34,968 nucleotides of DNA, from NCBI GenBank assembly GCA_036001465.1, contig DASYUH010000092.1:1-34968 (forward strand), in the 5' to 3' direction. The notes beneath the pieces were generated by a model, which saw only the letters and a list, made by a program, of their open reading frames with translations, had not been told where the DNA came from and made no database searches. Below, piece after piece: positions 32,873 through 34,968 of this stretch. Source of the DNA: Candidatus Polarisedimenticolia bacterium. GTDB taxonomy: Bacteria; Acidobacteriota; Polarisedimenticolia; Gp22-AA2. Position numbers and translations under genes: made by a program. Numbering within the stretch: the first letter of the stretch is position 1; every line of letters starts with the position of its first letter.

Positions 32873-33817
32873 CTATTCGATTCCGTCGATGCAGAATCCG
32901 TTCGGGAAGCTGGACGGCGAGAGCATCCCGGGCTCGCCTTTGCAGTTACGGAGGTCTGTCTGCTGCGAGAAGCCGTGCAGCAGGCAGCAGCCGCACGAGT
33001 CGCCTGCGCAGGCGAACCGGCTTTCGTCGGATACGGCGACCAGCTTGTTCGGCCAGGCTGCGAGGTTCCCCTGGCGATCGACGGCCTCGATCTTGAACTC
33101 GTAGGTGGACTGCGGATCGGCAGGCACGCCGATGACGTTCCTGGATCGCATGATGCAATCTTCCAAGAAGCCCGACGTCGTCCGGCTGAGGATGACGAAT
33201 CGCCGGGTGTACAGATCGTCGCCCTTGACCTGATCCCCCGACTGGATGTTGTACCGGGCGCTGTCGCACGAACAGGTGGCGCTTGGAATGTCGACGGTGC
33301 AGGCCTCTTGAACCGCCGGGGTTTTCTGCTCGACCGGAAAGTTGTTCTGCGAACCGTCGTCGAACAGCACGAGCGATGTCTCGACGGTGCTCTCCGGCGT
33401 GATGAAGCTGGAGCTGACGAGGAGAATGTTGTTGTTCCCGGTGGTCGAGTTGGGATCGACGACTTTAGCCTTGAAGTTGATCTCGGTGTATATGGCGTCG
33501 ATGATGACGCCGGGAACGGTACTGGGGGTGGCCGTGTGGTGGAATGTGGGATCGCCCGGCACGATCCACCAGCCGGTCCCGGTCTGCGGTTCCATGTCCA
33601 GATATCCGAATTGGCAGAACAGCGCGAGGACGATTTCGGTGAAATCGCATTGCGTCTCGTGCTGCGGTTCGACGAAATCGGGGTCGACGCTCACAATCGT
33701 GGGCGGCTCCCCGAAGATCCGGCGTTCCGGGGCCGTGTCCTGGGTCTTGCTGCACGCGAAGGTGGCAACGACTGCCAGGGAAAGAAGCAGCGCGAGGTTC
33801 CGAGGCAACGTCCTCAA
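32873..33817 (-). CDS. Cysteine-rich predicted lipoprotein of unknown function
   Basis: A 314-residue protein I do not recognise. It has a signal peptide (LALLLSLAVVATFAC) ending in Cys followed by SKTQ, a probable lipoprotein start although TFAC is a poor lipobox. The middle is Thr/Val/Asn-rich with beta character. Residues about 245-275 (YEFKIEAVDRQGNLAAW) look like the end of a fibronectin type III strand pair. At least nine Cys lie in the second half (CSCDSARY, FACAGDSCGCCLL, RNCKG, GFCIDG), suggesting disulfides outside the cytoplasm. TTG 33817 is chosen with GGAGG seven bases upstream; ATG 33886 would put 23 polar residues before the signal. Codon use looks less GC-rich than its neighbours. 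Confidence 0.7.
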   Translation of the reverse strand: MRTLPRNLALLLSLAVVATFACSKTQDTAPERRIFGEPPTIVSVDPDFVEPQHETQCDFTEIVLALFCQFGYLDMEPQTGTGWWIVPGDPTFHHTATPSTVPGVIIDAIYTEINFKAKVVDPNSTTGNNNILLVSSSFITPESTVETSLVLFDDGSQNNFPVEQKTPAVQEACTVDIPSATCSCDSARYNIQSGDQVKGDDLYTRRFVILSRTTSGFLEDCIMRSRNVIGVPADPQSTYEFKIEAVDRQGNLAAWPNKLVAVSDESRFACAGDSCGCCLLHGFSQQTDLRNCKGEPGMLSPSSFPNGFCIDGIE

Positions 33818-33946
33818 TGCACGACCTCCAGAGTGTCGAACGCTCAAAAAATCATCGCCCTGGGCCGGCGTGCTTCCCCGACCCATGGCCCCAGAGCCTT
33901 TGGAAATCAGTCATTTGGAGCGACCGCACTGAGCGATCGCGGGCTA

Positions 33947-33975
33947 AGTGTACGGGGAGGCCCAGGGGCTGTCAA
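33947..33975 (-). promoter_or_regulatory. Promoter of the cysteine-rich lipoprotein gene
   Basis: Minus strand consensus TTGACA (33975-33970), a 17-base spacer and TACACT (33952-33947). The transcript would start near 33940, leaving a leader of about 120 bases before the TTG start. I see no known riboswitch in that leader. Confidence 0.65.
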
Positions 33976-34073
33976 GGCCAAATCCCGCGCCTTGCGGCGC
34001 AAATACAGCAGCGTAATCGGGCGTCCGGGCCGGCGGGATTCTGGCGCCGTCCGGACCGCCTGAAGGGGCGCCG

Positions 34074-34820
34074 ATGGCCGGATCGACCATTCTGAGCGGG
34101 GACCTCGGCGGCATCAACCTGTCCGACATCTTCAGCCTCCTCGGCATGTCCAAGAAGACCGGCGTCCTCAAGCTGACGCGCGGAGCGGAGACCCGGTCGC
34201 TGCACTGGGAGCAGGGGGAAATCGTCTTCGCCCGCTCCAATTCGGTGCGCGACAGCCTGGGAAACTGCCTGGTGCGGAAGGGGATCATCACGCCCGAGCA
34301 GAACGCCGTGTCGGCCTCGAAGATCGACGAGACCACGCGCCACGGCAAGGTCCTGGTGCGCATGGGGTTCATCACGGCCGATCAGCTCCTGTGGGCGGTG
34401 AAGCACCAGGTCCTCGAGATCGTGTACAGTCTCTTCCACTGGCGATCGGGAATCTTCGAATTCGTGGAGGGGGAGCCGGACGCCAAGGAGAAAATCACCC
34501 TGTCGATGTCGACCACGAAGATCATCATGGAAGGCATTCACCGGCTCGACGAGTGGGCCAAGATGCGAGCCATTTTCCCCGACGATTCGGTGCTCCTCGA
34601 GCCGGCCCTGTCGCCCCGAGAGCTGAGCGCGCGGCCCGACCTCGGGCCGGACGAGAAGAAGATCCTGGCGCTGGTGGACGGCTCCCACACCCTCAGCGAG
34701 ATCGCCGGCCTAGCCCGCCAGGGGGAATTCGAGACCTACTCCCTGCTCTTCAACCTGGTCTCCGCCGGCGTCCTGAAGGTCCGGGGGGCTCAGGCGCAGG
34801 CCCGGCGCGCGGCCCGCTGA
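34074..34820 (+). CDS. DUF4388 (PATAN-like) domain protein
   Basis: A 248-residue cytoplasmic protein. The N-terminal DUF4388 domain (about residues 5-105) begins ILSGDLGGINLSDIFSLLGMSKKTGVLKL and continues LHWEQGEIVFARS and GNCLVRKGIITPEQ. A second helical part has VLVRMGFITADQLLWAVKHQVLEIVYSLFHW, and a C-terminal winged-helix-like end has ALVDGSHTLSEIAGL. DUF4388 proteins occur with gliding, pilus and two-component systems in myxobacteria, cyanobacteria and related groups; the function is not settled. AAGGGG lies six bases before the ATG and is part of an inverted repeat (GGCGCC at 34043 and 34067) that might mask it. Upstream TTGCGG-N16-TAATCG is only a weak promoter candidate. Confidence 0.84.
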   Translation: MAGSTILSGDLGGINLSDIFSLLGMSKKTGVLKLTRGAETRSLHWEQGEIVFARSNSVRDSLGNCLVRKGIITPEQNAVSASKIDETTRHGKVLVRMGFITADQLLWAVKHQVLEIVYSLFHWRSGIFEFVEGEPDAKEKITLSMSTTKIIMEGIHRLDEWAKMRAIFPDDSVLLEPALSPRELSARPDLGPDEKKILALVDGSHTLSEIAGLARQGEFETYSLLFNLVSAGVLKVRGAQAQARRAAR

Positions 34821-34968
34821 CCGCTTCCATAGTGGTGCGGAGCTTGTTGCGGTCGGGGCCGGACGGGGCGTTCGTGGGGTGGCCGGAGCCGGTCACTGCG
34901 ATCGCACACCTCGAGGCATAAGTCCTTCCGATCGCCCAGTTGCGCGCCTTATCCACTGGGCACGCGGT
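34821..34968. other. End of window without a recognised gene
   Basis: No frame here gives a recognisable protein. The only structure I see is an inverted repeat GCCCAGT-N14-ACTGGGC (34934-34961) near the edge. It has no T-run, so it is a weak terminator candidate at best. Confidence 0.4.

Noticed and set aside
33818-33946. c-di-GMP (GEMM) riboswitch in the leader of the cysteine-rich lipoprotein
   Set aside because: The conserved core bases of that riboswitch are not present.
1-34968. CRISPR array, insertion sequence, prophage or toxin-antitoxin pair
   Set aside because: No regularly spaced long repeats, transposase, integrase or phage-type genes were seen on either strand.

Overview
This is a GC-rich, densely coded chromosomal segment of a diderm bacterium. 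The evidence for an outer membrane is a LolB-like lipoprotein, an EnvC-type murein hydrolase activator, LspA and Lgt. The mixture of a SpoVG protein, a bactofilin, a DUF4388 protein, a Hanks-type kinase and a c-di-GMP signalling cluster would fit an Acidobacteriota-like or deltaproteobacteria-like lineage, but nothing here fixes the phylum. There is no phage, insertion sequence or CRISPR array, and no gap above about 260 bases. Several genes appear to start with TTG or GTG.

Bases 1-8728 (minus strand) read, in transcription order: Ser/Thr kinase, TPR protein, LolB-like lipoprotein, ispE, spoVG, tRNA-Gln, prs, an intrinsic terminator, rplY, pth, rpsF, rpsR. The lolB-ispE-prs-pth order resembles the enterobacterial one and here runs into the S6/S18 ribosomal genes. 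The kinase, TPR, lipoprotein and ispE genes are chained by 4-base stop/start overlaps. Bases 8874-13613 (minus) hold an alkaline-phosphatase-superfamily membrane protein, an EnvC-like LytM protein and an S41 (Ctp-type) protein that lacks the usual Ser/Lys dyad.

Bases 13797-16567 hold anmK (plus), tsaC/yrdC (minus) and a TrmH-family rRNA methyltransferase (plus). anmK is separated from the phosphatase gene by back-to-back divergent promoters.

Bases 16586-23617 (minus) form a signalling cluster. In transcription order it is: bactofilin, NtrC-type sigma-54 activator, receiver-PilZ protein, single-domain receiver, degenerate-GGDEF/intact-EAL protein, multi-PAS histidine kinase. The NtrC gene has a consensus sigma-54 promoter, and three copies of TGACG spaced exactly 21 bp apart lie 75-120 bp upstream of it.

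Bases 23664-26599 (minus) carry cysteine desulfurase, a zinc-ribbon/FHA protein, mnmA and tRNA-Gly. The desulfurase promoter is a mirror image of the divergent ileS promoter and shares its -35 box; the desulfurase message is predicted to be leaderless. The plus-strand operon ileS-lspA-lgt-rluD-like-DUF2520 (26719-32765) follows. The window ends with a cysteine-rich lipoprotein of unknown function with its own promoter (minus) and a DUF4388 protein (plus).
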